Shown piece after piece: positions 7,808-15,849 of a stretch of 33,615 bases of DNA. Location of the stretch: the NCBI GenBank assembly GCA_030429565.1, contig JAUIFE010000047.1, positions 1 to 33,615 on the forward strand, read 5' to 3'. The stretch is from Holophagae bacterium (GTDB lineage: Bacteria > Acidobacteriota > Holophagae > Acanthopleuribacterales > Acanthopleuribacteraceae). A model generated the notes under the pieces. It ran no database searches. It was not told the origin of the DNA and was given only the letters and a program-made list of their open reading frames with translations. Position numbers and translations under genes: made by a program. Positions within the stretch are counted from its first letter, which is position 1. Every line of letters begins with the position of its first letter.

Positions 7808-8485
7808 TTGTACAACATTACATTACCGAGTGGAATCGAAGCGGAAATCCGCGAAATGACCGGTGCCGAAGAGGAGATCCTCACAAATCAAAGGCTTATC
7901 AAAAGTGGCGCCGCGATCAATCAAGTGTTGAAAAACTGTCTGGTTCGGCTCGGCGAGAATGAGAACCCCAGCATGAATGACGTGCTTGATCTGCTTTCCG
8001 GGGACCGCCTTTCGTTACTGGTCGCGCTTCGAAAAGTCTCATTAGGGCACGAGGTATCCCTTGAACTGATGTGCCCTAATCCAACCTGTCACGAAGTCAA
8101 TGCGCTAACCATTGACCTCGAATCTTTGGAAACCAAGCCCTTTAGCCAGGATCGCGATTTCACGTTTCAGCTTCCTGCTTCCAAGCGTACCGTCCGCTAC
8201 CGTCATATGGACGGGCACATGGAAAAACGGCTCGCGGCGTTAAAGGAACCTTCGGTCAGTTCCGCAATGACCATGCGTGTGGTGACCATCGATGAAAAGC
8301 CGCCCACCAAGAAAGTGATGACTGACATGACCCTACGCGACAGGCATGCCCTGCGGAACGAGATGGAGCGGGTCAACGCCGGAATCGACACCACGGTGAC
8401 CTCAGAATGTTTCGCGTGCGGTCAGCGCTTAAGAACCCGCCTGGAAAGTGAACCGGGTTTTTTATTTCCAGGAGCAGCTTGGTAG
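7808..8485 (+). CDS. gp26-like baseplate hub/tail assembly chaperone with Cys motifs
   Basis: This 225-residue protein starts with TTG at 7808 after AAGGAG. It matches the T4-gp26-type chaperone commonly found between tube and tape measure in contractile phages and injection systems: LPSGIEAEIREMTGAEEE at the N-terminus, a helical core, then paired cysteines C89/C94 and C201/C204. The cysteine pairs could bind one zinc ion. It is probably needed to assemble the hub and tape measure. The next small ORF overlaps its last codons. Confidence 0.7.
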   Translation: MYNITLPSGIEAEIREMTGAEEEILTNQRLIKSGAAINQVLKNCLVRLGENENPSMNDVLDLLSGDRLSLLVALRKVSLGHEVSLELMCPNPTCHEVNALTIDLESLETKPFSQDRDFTFQLPASKRTVRYRHMDGHMEKRLAALKEPSVSSAMTMRVVTIDEKPPTKKVMTDMTLRDRHALRNEMERVNAGIDTTVTSECFACGQRLRTRLESEPGFLFPGAAW

Positions 8486-8634
8486 CGGATGCCTTTTTTC
8501 TTGGCTACGGCGGGCTAGGCTGGGGATTCGACGAAGTAAAACGGCTTTCGTTAAAACAGCGGCGCCTGTTTGTGAAAGCCCTCGAAAACCAACTCGATTA
8601 TGAAAAACGGGAAGCAGATAAAGCGAGGCGTTGA
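8479..8634 (+). CDS. 51-residue DUF6760-like protein
   Basis: A short TTG-start ORF at 8479 follows AGGAG (8470-8474), overlaps the chaperone stop by 7 nt, and its TGA overlaps the tape-measure ATG (TGATG). The protein begins with FFLGYGGLGWGFDEV and continues as one charged helix (KALENQLDYEKREADKARR). The pattern G-W-x-x-[DE]-[EV] followed by an Arg/Lys-rich helix is that of DUF6760-type small proteins, found at this position in contractile-tail clusters. Overlap on both sides and reading-frame quality make a real gene likely. Family name is from memory. Confidence 0.65.
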   Translation: MVADAFFLGYGGLGWGFDEVKRLSLKQRRLFVKALENQLDYEKREADKARR

Positions 8635-11600
8635 TGGATCTGGGACTCGGCCTGGTCGTGTCACTCAAGGACACCTTATCCGGCACTGCGCCCAAAGTTG
8701 CGCGCTCCATGGAGAAACTCGACGGGACCGTGGCCCGCACCAGCGAGAGCATGACGCGCAACCTGGCCCGGATCCAAAAAGGCGCCATGATGGCCGGTGT
8801 CGGTGTCGCGATGCTTGCCGCGCCGGTCGCGCTACTCACCGCAACGGCCGAAACACAAAAGGCTCTTGGGGAGCTGGCCTCGCTCGGAGTACAAGACTTG
8901 CGCGCCTTGGAGAATGCCGCCGAATCGTTTTCCAACCAATGGGCGGGCACGACCAAGGCACAGTTCATCACATCGGCCTATGACGTGAGATCCGCATTAG
9001 CCAATCTCTCCGACGAAGCCGTCGGCACCTTCACCAGCATGGCCGCGCTAACCGGCAAAGCAACCAAAGCCACCACGGACGAAATGGTCGGAACGTTCAC
9101 AACGGCGTATGGGATTTACAAACCCATCATGGCTGAAATGAGCGACATGGTCTGGGCCGAGACCTTTGCCGGGGCGATGGCGCAGACGGTTGCGAGCTTC
9201 AAGACCAACGGCAAACAGATGAGCGACGCCATCAAAAACATTGGTGCGATTGCCTCAAGTGCCAATATCCCACTCCAAGAACAACTCGCCATTCTCGGCC
9301 AACTGCAGACCACCATGCCTGGCTCCGAGGCGGGCACCCTTTATAAGGCCTTCATCATGAAGGCGGCTGAAGCGGGCGACAAGCTTGGGGTCACCATGAC
9401 CGATGCCAACGGCCGCCTGCTTGGCATCGTTCCCATGATGGAAGCGATCCGACGAAAGTTCCCCGACATGACCTTGGCGGCGACTCAGGTCGAAATCAAA
9501 AAAGCCTTTGGTTCCGATGAAGCGGTGAAGTTCTTGCTTCAAATGAGCCAAGGTTTGGACGGTTTGCGAGAAAACATTCAATCGGTCAAACACGCAATGG
9601 ATACCGGCACAGCCGTCACCCAAAAAATGGCGCGCGCCATGAACCGCGACATCGGTGCTAGTCTGGAAGTCATCCGGCAGCAACTCTCCAACCTCATGGA
9701 AATCCTGGGCCGGACTTTGATCCCCATCGTGTCGCCACTGATTGCCTTAACCACCAACATTCTCATCGGCCTACAAAAAGTGGTCAAAAACTTTTCCGGC
9801 CTTGCTCAGGTGGTTCTGGTTGTTGCCTCGGCACTCGGAGCCTTTCTTGTGGTTGCCGGTGGCGTGGTTGCCGGTCTCGGTGCAATCGGTTTGGCGATTC
9901 CTGCGATCAAAGCCGGGATCGCGGGTTTTGGTGCAGCCTTGGCAGGTGCCGGCACCGCGATTGCCACCTACTTCCTACCCGTCACGCTTGCCGTGGCCGG
10001 TGTTGTCGCCATCATGGTTGCGTTGCGCAAAGCCTGGCAAAACGACCTTGGTGGCATTCGGACCACCATTGAGAAAACGGTCGGCCGCATTCGTTTGGCG
10101 TTCCAAGGGGTCCGCTCGTTGATACGTTCCCTCAAAGATGGAACCGGGCAGTTATCGGCAGACCTCGCCACGAGACTGGAAAATGCCGGACTCATGGGTT
10201 TTGTCACCGGATTTTTCCAGGCCTTTTACCGTGTGCGCCAATTTTTTGTCGGCTTCGGCCAGGCGCTTGTCCAAACCGGCCAACGCGTTCAAAACATCTT
10301 AGGACCGGCCATTCGTGCTTTGGTTTCTGCCTATGGGAGCTTGGTCAAATCAGCGCTCTCAGTGTTTGAGATCTTCGGCATGGTCACGAACTCGGCGGAC
10401 AGCTCCGTTTTCCTTGAATACGGCCGGGTGTTGGGATCGGTGTTGGGTGTCATTCTCGAAGTGGGCGCGTTCATCCTGAAGTTGATCGTTTACCCCTTGT
10501 CGTGGGCGCTGCGCCTTGTCTCGGTTGTCGGCAAAGCGTTTCTATGGGTTGGCAAAATCGTGGTTGGCGCGCTTGTAAATGGCGCCCGTGCGCTTTACAC
10601 CTACTTTCTTCCATTACGTTTAGTAGTGCAGGCAATTCGCTTGGTCAGCCGCGTGGCGTACGGCCTTTGGGGCATCTTGAGCGGCGGCACATCTGTGGTC
10701 GGCGGCTTCAAATCCATTGCGGCTGCAATCGGCGACTTCTTGCTCACACCCTTTCGCTGGGCATGGGATGTTCTGCAAGGGTTCTGGACCATGATGAAGT
10801 CGTTGGTTTCTTCTATGGCGAACCTGTTTTTGAGTATCGGCGACCTGCTCCTTCGTGGTCTCAAGGCTTCGCCCTTGTTCGGCCCGATCTTTCAACTCTT
10901 TGACCTCGCTGGAAACCTCTATGAAAAGCGGGCACTGTTTTTTGATGCAGGTAAAAGCTGGCTCCTTGCGTTGGCCGAAGGCATTTGGTCCGCAGTCACG
11001 GCGCCCTACCAGCGACTGAAGCAGGGCTTAACCAAACTTCGCGAGCTTCTGCCATGGTCACAATCGCAACCAACCAAGCATGTTCCAATCAAAACTGAAC
11101 CGATTACAACCACGAACGCGCCCACGTTCACCGTAGGACGAACCCGGCCTCCAGAGCATCCGGCATTGATTCCATCCGTTGACCGTCCTACATTGGCCAA
11201 CTTACCAACGGCCCAAATCGCGAACCCTATCCAACGCAGCCCGATTCCTGATCCGGTTTCCATTTCGACCGCAATGCAGTCAACGCCACGCAACAATTCG
11301 GTTCAAACAATTGAGCAATCGGTTTCGATGCTGCCTGAGCAAACCTCGGCCAACATCGAGGGTTTGACTTCAGCGGCTCACGCCGTTCGAAACACCTTGG
11401 TAAGTGGAATCAACACCGCGGCCAACCGCATCGAGCGTCTGTGGCAGATCGTCAAACAACCCGTCCGCCTGGTTAGTCATCCGTTGTCGGACTCACTAAG
11501 CGCGTTACGAGCGTTGTTGCCGGAAAAATTGGCATTGATCACTAAATGGGGGGCGGGGCAGGTGCCACGCACCCTGGCAGCATCTTTGATGTTAACGCCG

Positions 11601-12503
11601 GCACTCGCGGGTGCACTTCCAACTGCCGGGTTTGCGCGGATTGAAAGCGTTTTCTCCAAACCTACCCCGCAAACACAAGCTCCCAAAACCCCGTCGTTGG
11701 TCGATCAGGTTTGGCGCATCAATCCTGAGGTAAGCGCGCTTCCAGCGATCCCACGACCTAACGAGCCTTGGAACATCAGTCCTGTGGTCGGTACGCTATC
11801 AGACTTCGCACATCCAAACGGGCTCGTTGTCCCAATTACCCATGTGGCTCAAGCCGCGAAGTTGCCTTCAAAGCCTGCGGCGCCAGCACAACGCAAGACA
11901 TCGGAGTCTGGCAATCAAACCCGGTTGCTAAACCCCATCTTGACCGGCACACCCGTGCCAAAAGTCATCAACGGTGGCATCGCTGTTTTTCAGAGGGTGC
12001 TGGTTGGAACGCTGGAAGCGAATCCGTCCGCGCTTTTTCATTATCGAAACGAACAGGACCAAAACATTCTCCATCTGCAACCCGACATCCAGATCCCCAA
12101 GACGTTTCATGGGGTGCTGGTTTTGGCGCAGCGTCTCATGGAAAGGTTGCCCACGGTCTTGTATTCCAAATGGATGATCACCGGCGGTCATTTACCACCA
12201 ACGGCTCCACATCCAGTGCCGAATCCGGTCAAGGCCGACGAACCCAACGCGGAAGAGATCGCCCTTCAACGGCGGCGCCAACTGTTGCAGGTTCACCACG
12301 ATTCAGCTCCCGAAAAACACGAACGCCAGACGGTTGAGTTTCTGAAACCGCTCCTAGAAGATCTCGTTCGCAGAGTAGAAACTATGACCCAACGACCCAT
12401 TCAGATCACGCTGAAAACAGAACTCGACGGGCGCGAAATCGCCGAGGCTGTGTACAAAGATATCCGCGAGCAAAAAGTTAAACGATACGAGACCTTTTCA
12501 TGA
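8634..12503 (+). CDS. Tail tape measure protein
   Basis: This 1289-residue protein, from ATG 8634 (TTG 8631 is also possible), sets tail length and leads DNA ejection. The N-terminal ~400 residues match the TP901-type tape-measure core (helices with TETQKALGELASLG, GTTKAQFITSAYDVRSAL, GSEAGTLYKAFIMKAAEAG). Residues about 390-470 and 600-720 are strongly hydrophobic, consistent with segments that insert in the membrane. Residues about 810-1200 are Pro/Thr/Ser-rich and low in helix, with short internal repeats (pattern PKxxxGxxVxxQRxxxxxL twice, about 1104-1180). A charged helical tail ends the protein. Overlaps the next gene by 4 nt. Confidence 0.9.
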   Translation: MDLGLGLVVSLKDTLSGTAPKVARSMEKLDGTVARTSESMTRNLARIQKGAMMAGVGVAMLAAPVALLTATAETQKALGELASLGVQDLRALENAAESFSNQWAGTTKAQFITSAYDVRSALANLSDEAVGTFTSMAALTGKATKATTDEMVGTFTTAYGIYKPIMAEMSDMVWAETFAGAMAQTVASFKTNGKQMSDAIKNIGAIASSANIPLQEQLAILGQLQTTMPGSEAGTLYKAFIMKAAEAGDKLGVTMTDANGRLLGIVPMMEAIRRKFPDMTLAATQVEIKKAFGSDEAVKFLLQMSQGLDGLRENIQSVKHAMDTGTAVTQKMARAMNRDIGASLEVIRQQLSNLMEILGRTLIPIVSPLIALTTNILIGLQKVVKNFSGLAQVVLVVASALGAFLVVAGGVVAGLGAIGLAIPAIKAGIAGFGAALAGAGTAIATYFLPVTLAVAGVVAIMVALRKAWQNDLGGIRTTIEKTVGRIRLAFQGVRSLIRSLKDGTGQLSADLATRLENAGLMGFVTGFFQAFYRVRQFFVGFGQALVQTGQRVQNILGPAIRALVSAYGSLVKSALSVFEIFGMVTNSADSSVFLEYGRVLGSVLGVILEVGAFILKLIVYPLSWALRLVSVVGKAFLWVGKIVVGALVNGARALYTYFLPLRLVVQAIRLVSRVAYGLWGILSGGTSVVGGFKSIAAAIGDFLLTPFRWAWDVLQGFWTMMKSLVSSMANLFLSIGDLLLRGLKASPLFGPIFQLFDLAGNLYEKRALFFDAGKSWLLALAEGIWSAVTAPYQRLKQGLTKLRELLPWSQSQPTKHVPIKTEPITTTNAPTFTVGRTRPPEHPALIPSVDRPTLANLPTAQIANPIQRSPIPDPVSISTAMQSTPRNNSVQTIEQSVSMLPEQTSANIEGLTSAAHAVRNTLVSGINTAANRIERLWQIVKQPVRLVSHPLSDSLSALRALLPEKLALITKWGAGQVPRTLAASLMLTPALAGALPTAGFARIESVFSKPTPQTQAPKTPSLVDQVWRINPEVSALPAIPRPNEPWNISPVVGTLSDFAHPNGLVVPITHVAQAAKLPSKPAAPAQRKTSESGNQTRLLNPILTGTPVPKVINGGIAVFQRVLVGTLEANPSALFHYRNEQDQNILHLQPDIQIPKTFHGVLVLAQRLMERLPTVLYSKWMITGGHLPPTAPHPVPNPVKADEPNAEEIALQRRRQLLQVHHDSAPEKHERQTVEFLKPLLEDLVRRVETMTQRPIQITLKTELDGREIAEAVYKDIREQKVKRYETFS

Positions 12504-12967
12504 TGACCACCAAAGAACAGTCCGGGTTTTTGCTCGATGTGGAGACCGGTGAGCGCCTAATGTTTCAATTCAACCCTTCCGAAATCGTGGATGACAAAAG
12601 CACCGCCTACGCAACCGTTCGCATTCCCGGCATGTCGCACCCCAGATACCAGTTCGTTGCAGGTGAACCCCGCAAGATCAGTTTCCAAATTAAGCTTTTC
12701 AAAGGGCCGGTCGCCAAAAATGTCGCGTGGCTGCGGTCACTTTGCTATCCCGAGCACGCGGGAACGATGCTGAAAAACGCACCTCACAAGGTCATGCTGG
12801 TTTATGGCGACCTGTATCCCGGCGTCGTTGGCATCCTGAAACAAGTCAAGGCACGCTACTTAGGCCTGTTTGATCGGGACAGCCTCCTGCCGCAACAGGC
12901 CGAAGTCGACATCGCCTTTGAAGAAGTGGTCGACCGAAGCATTGATTTCTCCGAGGTTCGCCTTTGA
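12500..12967 (+). CDS. CIS tube/hub adaptor protein (Afp7-like N-domain)
   Basis: This 155-residue protein starts at ATG 12500 or 12503 in the tape-measure stop. It has the pattern of the contractile-injection-system tube/adaptor family: MFQFNPSEIVDDKS near the start, then GEPRKISFQIKLFKG and a HKVMLVYGDLYPGVVGIL strand pair. In related systems this domain is fused to a C-terminal LysM; here the LysM is in the next gene, which overlaps by 4 nt. It likely joins tube and hub. Confidence 0.75.
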   Translation: MMTTKEQSGFLLDVETGERLMFQFNPSEIVDDKSTAYATVRIPGMSHPRYQFVAGEPRKISFQIKLFKGPVAKNVAWLRSLCYPEHAGTMLKNAPHKVMLVYGDLYPGVVGILKQVKARYLGLFDRDSLLPQQAEVDIAFEEVVDRSIDFSEVRL

Positions 12968-13254
12968 TCGATTCCATGTCCCGTTATCAACTCTCCGTCC
13001 TACGACGGGGAAAAAACGGCGATACCTTGGGGCTGCGGCCGTTGCTCCAGCTCGCCCCGCAACCAGACGACCGGTTTCACACGGTCGCCGCCAACGAGCG
13101 AATCGACCAGATCGCGGCGAACTACCTCGGGAACGCCAAGTGGTGGTGGGTGATTTGCGACATAAACGACATCTTTTACCCTTTAGAATTACAGACGGGA
13201 ACAGTGCTACGAATTCCATCAACAAGCACCATTAACATGGCTCTAGAACATTAA
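12964..13254 (+). CDS. LysM/tail protein X-like hub component
   Basis: This 96-residue protein carries a LysM-like core (VAANERIDQIAANYLGNAKWWWVICDIND), typical of gpX/gp53-type baseplate proteins. TTG 12964 overlaps the previous stop (TTTGA) behind GAGG at 12955-12958; ATG 12976 is an alternative. LysM here usually mediates hub-to-wedge contacts rather than peptidoglycan binding. It completes the split version of the Afp7-like adaptor. A 108-bp gap and a moron-like gene follow. Confidence 0.75.
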   Translation: MIDSMSRYQLSVLRRGKNGDTLGLRPLLQLAPQPDDRFHTVAANERIDQIAANYLGNAKWWWVICDINDIFYPLELQTGTVLRIPSTSTINMALEH

Positions 13255-13283
13255 AAAACATTTCGGTGTTTTGGTTTTTCAGC

Positions 13284-13312
13284 TTGGCTTCAGCGAAGGG
13301 TCGAGCGAATAT
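13284..13312 (+). promoter_or_regulatory. Weak candidate promoter for inserted gene
   Basis: TTGGCT and GAATAT are 17 nt apart upstream of the 13363 gene. The match to a sigma-70 consensus is partial, and the main support is that the gene behind it has its own terminator. Confidence 0.2.
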
Positions 13313-13362
13313 GGACCAGCAAATTAGCAAAGTTTGCAACACTAACTTTAGGAGCTGCTTTA

Positions 13363-13638
13363 ATGTTCTCACCAATTAAGGTAACAGAGATTTCAGAAAG
13401 TAGGATTGTGTTTGAGAATGGTCTTTACGCGGAGCGAGACCCCAAACAGGGAAATGACGCGCCGATTAGAGCAAATCGCGATCTGATCTACACAATGGCA
13501 GACGGTTTTTTCAGTGCCAAAAAGCGCGACTACCATCTTTTTTTGGAATGGCGAACTTGGTGTTTGCGGGATATGATCCGTTATCACAAAAACGCTAAAG
13601 ACGACGACTTTATCTACAACATTGGCGTTGCCATGTGA
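13363..13638 (+). CDS. Moron-like small protein, hypothetical
   Basis: This 91-residue protein starts at ATG 13363 with TAGGAG upstream (13348-13353). It sits between the LysM and hub genes, flanked by a 108-bp leader and a terminator-like hairpin, so it breaks the otherwise tight tail operon. Its composition is more AT-rich and its gaps larger than the neighbours'. The protein is rich in aromatic and charged residues (FFSAKKRDYHLFLEWRTW) with no signal peptide or clear membrane segment. No family was recognised. Layout fits a moron: an accessory gene with its own control, possibly acting in the lysogen. Confidence 0.65.
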   Translation: MFSPIKVTEISESRIVFENGLYAERDPKQGNDAPIRANRDLIYTMADGFFSAKKRDYHLFLEWRTWCLRDMIRYHKNAKDDDFIYNIGVAM

Positions 13639-13646
13639 CCTTACAC

Positions 13647-13669
13647 AAAGGGCGTCTTTGGCGCCCTTT
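13647..13669 (+). terminator. Terminator-like hairpin after moron-like gene
   Basis: AAAGGGCG and CGCCCTTT form a perfect 8-bp stem around a 7-nt TCTTTGG loop, 9 nt after the stop codon. The following AATAATTCAATTTT has only a weak T-run, so termination may be partial; complete termination would silence the downstream tail genes. Confidence 0.55.
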
Positions 13670-13692
13670 AATAATTCAATTTTCGAGGTACT

Positions 13693-14973
13693 GTGCTCGA
13701 ATTTTCAAAGCCAACGTTCATCATTCAGATCGAAGGTAAAACCCTCACGCAGGATATTACCCAAGAGATCAGTTCCTTCACCTTCGAAGACAATGAGCGC
13801 GAGATGGACGTCCTGACCTTGACACTAAGTAACCGCAACAACCAGTTCACCGATCACCCTTTATTTACGGTAGGCAACGAAATCGCCGCACGCTGGGGTT
13901 ATGTTGGTCAGCTTTCACCCCGTAAACAGGTTGTTATCAAAGATCTCGACTACCTCTTCCCCGAAAGCAGCGAGCCGACCATTCGCATCAAGGCCTTCGA
14001 CAAGGGCTACCGGTTGAGCGGCAAGGAGGCCCAGCGCGTTTGGAAAAAGCCGCCACCCGGCATTCGTTACTCGGAAATCGCCGAAGAGATCGCCCGCGCG
14101 CATGGCTTGAATCCGGTCATTGAACCCACCAACACGTTCCACTTACGTGTCGCTCAAAGCAACCAATCCGATGCAGTCTTCCTACAAGCATTGGCACACA
14201 AAGCCAGAGGTCAGCTTGGAGACGGCCGCGCGGGGTTCGTTTTTTATGTGCAAGACAACAATCTTCACTTCCATTCCCGACGCTTGGAAGAGGAACCCCA
14301 AGTGGTTCTGGAGTATCACACCGACCGAGAAGGGCTGCTCCAATCCATTCGCTTAGAGACCAGTGGACAGGGTGCAAAAGGTGCGGGCACAGAAGTTCGG
14401 GCCATCGGCCTTGACCCTCGTAAAAAAGAAACTGTAAGCCACCTGGCCAACAACCAAACAGCGCCGGAGCGTACCACACTGGGGAAAGGTACCTATCTCG
14501 TCGACGCCAACAGTGGCGAAGTCAAGTTCCGCGAACAGGAGAGCGGCCATGTAGTTCCTTCATTCGAGCGAACGGAGAGCTTTCACCAGGAGCCCGAACA
14601 CGAGCCCGGCCAAGATGTCGCGGAGAGCCGGTTTAAACACGCCGAGCTTCAGCAAGTCCAGGCAACCGCCAAGATCATCGGCCTGCCGACTTTGCGTGCC
14701 AAGCAGAACATCGAAGTGCGCGGCATTGGTAAAAAATTCAGCGGGATCTATTACGTCCAAACAGTAAGGCACACCATCGGTGGAAATGGTTATTCCTGTG
14801 ATTTGACGTTACGTAAGAACGCGGTCGGCAAAAGCCACGCGGATACCGCGAGCGAAAGTTTAGGCAAGCCCAACAACAAACACGGCGCGACACCAAACCA
14901 CCCGGCTGCCCCGGAGATGGTGACTGTCGATGCCGAAACCGGAGTGGTCATCACCGATCCCAGGAGGCCTTAA
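13693..14973 (+). CDS. Baseplate hub protein (gp27 / gpD family)
   Basis: This 426-residue protein starts with GTG at 13693 (GAGG at 13685-13688). It has the hub signature of gpD/gp27-like proteins: DNEREMDVLTLTLSNRNNQF near the start, a tube-like domain ending IRIKAFDKGYRLSG, and a C-terminal strand set with GLPTLRAKQNIEVRGIGKKF and IYYVQTVRHTI. It forms the trimeric hub that holds the spike. The last ~50 residues are a Pro/Asn-rich tail. Its TAA overlaps the next start (TAATT). Confidence 0.85.
   Translation: MLEFSKPTFIIQIEGKTLTQDITQEISSFTFEDNEREMDVLTLTLSNRNNQFTDHPLFTVGNEIAARWGYVGQLSPRKQVVIKDLDYLFPESSEPTIRIKAFDKGYRLSGKEAQRVWKKPPPGIRYSEIAEEIARAHGLNPVIEPTNTFHLRVAQSNQSDAVFLQALAHKARGQLGDGRAGFVFYVQDNNLHFHSRRLEEEPQVVLEYHTDREGLLQSIRLETSGQGAKGAGTEVRAIGLDPRKKETVSHLANNQTAPERTTLGKGTYLVDANSGEVKFREQESGHVVPSFERTESFHQEPEHEPGQDVAESRFKHAELQQVQATAKIIGLPTLRAKQNIEVRGIGKKFSGIYYVQTVRHTIGGNGYSCDLTLRKNAVGKSHADTASESLGKPNNKHGATPNHPAAPEMVTVDAETGVVITDPRRP
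14962..14967 (+). promoter_or_regulatory. RBS for ATT-start lysin
   Basis: AGGAGG lies 5 nt before ATT 14973. There is no in-frame ATG, GTG or TTG between it and Met 15081, so it decides the start. Confidence 0.6.
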
Positions 14974-15455
14974 TTTTTCGTCCCATTTGGCTCGTCCTTT
15001 TCCTGCTATTAGGGCTGGCGGCATTAGCCTGCCCCGAGGTAAACCACGCGACCAGGCCACGAGGATACGAAACCAAACCAATGCCCAGCTTCATTGTTTC
15101 GGAATTGGGTTGTTCTCACTGCGGTCACCTTTTTATCGACCCTCGGTTGCTGGAGGCCCTTGATGAGCTTCAACAAAACATCAAGCAACCCATCCAAATT
15201 CTCAGCGCTTACCGGTGCCCAACCCACAACCGCGCGGTCGGCGGCGCGCCTCGCAGCTACCATATTCGCGGCCAGGCCGCCGACATTCGCGTTCACGGTC
15301 TGTCAACCCGAGCGCTTTACCGGGCAGCCTTGTGTGTCCCGGCTTTTCGTGACGGCGGAATCGGAGTGTACCTCCACCGCAATTACCTCCATGTCGACGT
15401 GCGTGATTGCCCCTATCGCTGGGGTGTCCCTCGTCACATGGCTGATCACCAATAA
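14973..15455 (+). CDS. M15-type peptidoglycan peptidase with signal peptide (ATT start)
   Basis: This 160-residue protein probably starts at ATT 14973, which overlaps the hub stop as TAATT. The extra N-terminus is a classic signal peptide: Arg3, a hydrophobic run LVLFLLLGLAALA at 7-19, and an ALA-C cleavage site at 19/20. The mature part is a short D-Ala-D-Ala-peptidase-like M15_3 domain with SAYRCPTHN, then SYHIRGQAAD (H97 and D104) and YLHVDV (H140), the usual zinc ligands. A cytoplasmic form from ATG 15081 would lack export. Location between hub and spike could mean either phage lysis or tail-borne wall digestion. Confidence 0.7.
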   Translation: MFRPIWLVLFLLLGLAALACPEVNHATRPRGYETKPMPSFIVSELGCSHCGHLFIDPRLLEALDELQQNIKQPIQILSAYRCPTHNRAVGGAPRSYHIRGQAADIRVHGLSTRALYRAALCVPAFRDGGIGVYLHRNYLHVDVRDCPYRWGVPRHMADHQ

Positions 15456-15481
15456 ACACTTACAACCAATAAGGATGAACC

Positions 15482-15796
15482 TTGGAATTTTGGACTTTTT
15501 TTCAACAAAACATTGAAGTGATCCTCTCCGTACTGGTCGCATTGATTGCGGCCGTCAAGCTTACTCGGTGGGGCCAGGCCAATGCCGAAGCGCTCGACAT
15601 CTTGGTAAGCACGATTGAACGCTTGGGATTGAAGGAAGCGAAATCAGTGGTTGCCTCCCAAGAAGGCTTCTTATCGGGCGGAGCCAAAGCAGCCATTGAA
15701 CACGCAGTATCCAAGGCTGACGCCAAAAAGCGAATCAAACCCTTTTGGGTCCGCCTGGGTGCTGAAATTGTGCGCGATTTGATCCCTCGTCGTTAA
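15482..15796 (+). CDS. Small N-terminal membrane protein, holin candidate
   Basis: This 104-residue protein starts with TTG at 15482 (AAGGA at 15470-15474). A single hydrophobic helix (VILSVLVALIAAVKL, about residues 12-28) follows a short N-terminal segment; the rest is Ala/Lys/Glu-rich and predicted helical with a basic end. It lies directly after the M15 lysin, as a holin would. One membrane segment and a long cytoplasmic tail are compatible with a class III-like holin but not specific. Confidence 0.5.
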   Translation: MEFWTFFQQNIEVILSVLVALIAAVKLTRWGQANAEALDILVSTIERLGLKEAKSVVASQEGFLSGGAKAAIEHAVSKADAKKRIKPFWVRLGAEIVRDLIPRR

Positions 15797-15806
15797 AAAC
15801 CAGCCG

Positions 15807-15829
15807 GCGCGGCCCTTAAGGGGTCGCGC
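15807..15829 (+). other. Intergenic hairpin before spike gene
   Basis: GCGCGGCCC pairs with GGGTCGCGC (one G-U) around a short TTAAG loop, followed by only TTT. It lies in the 53-bp gap between the membrane protein and the spike. It may be a weak terminator or processing site that lowers expression downstream. Confidence 0.4.
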
Positions 15830-15849
15830 TTTCAGGGAGAAAGCCAAGC

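Noticed and set aside
7084..7962. 292-codon + strand frame across sheath, tube and chaperone
   Set aside because: Arginine/proline-rich shadow of real genes in another frame; no ribosome site and three well-supported genes use this DNA.
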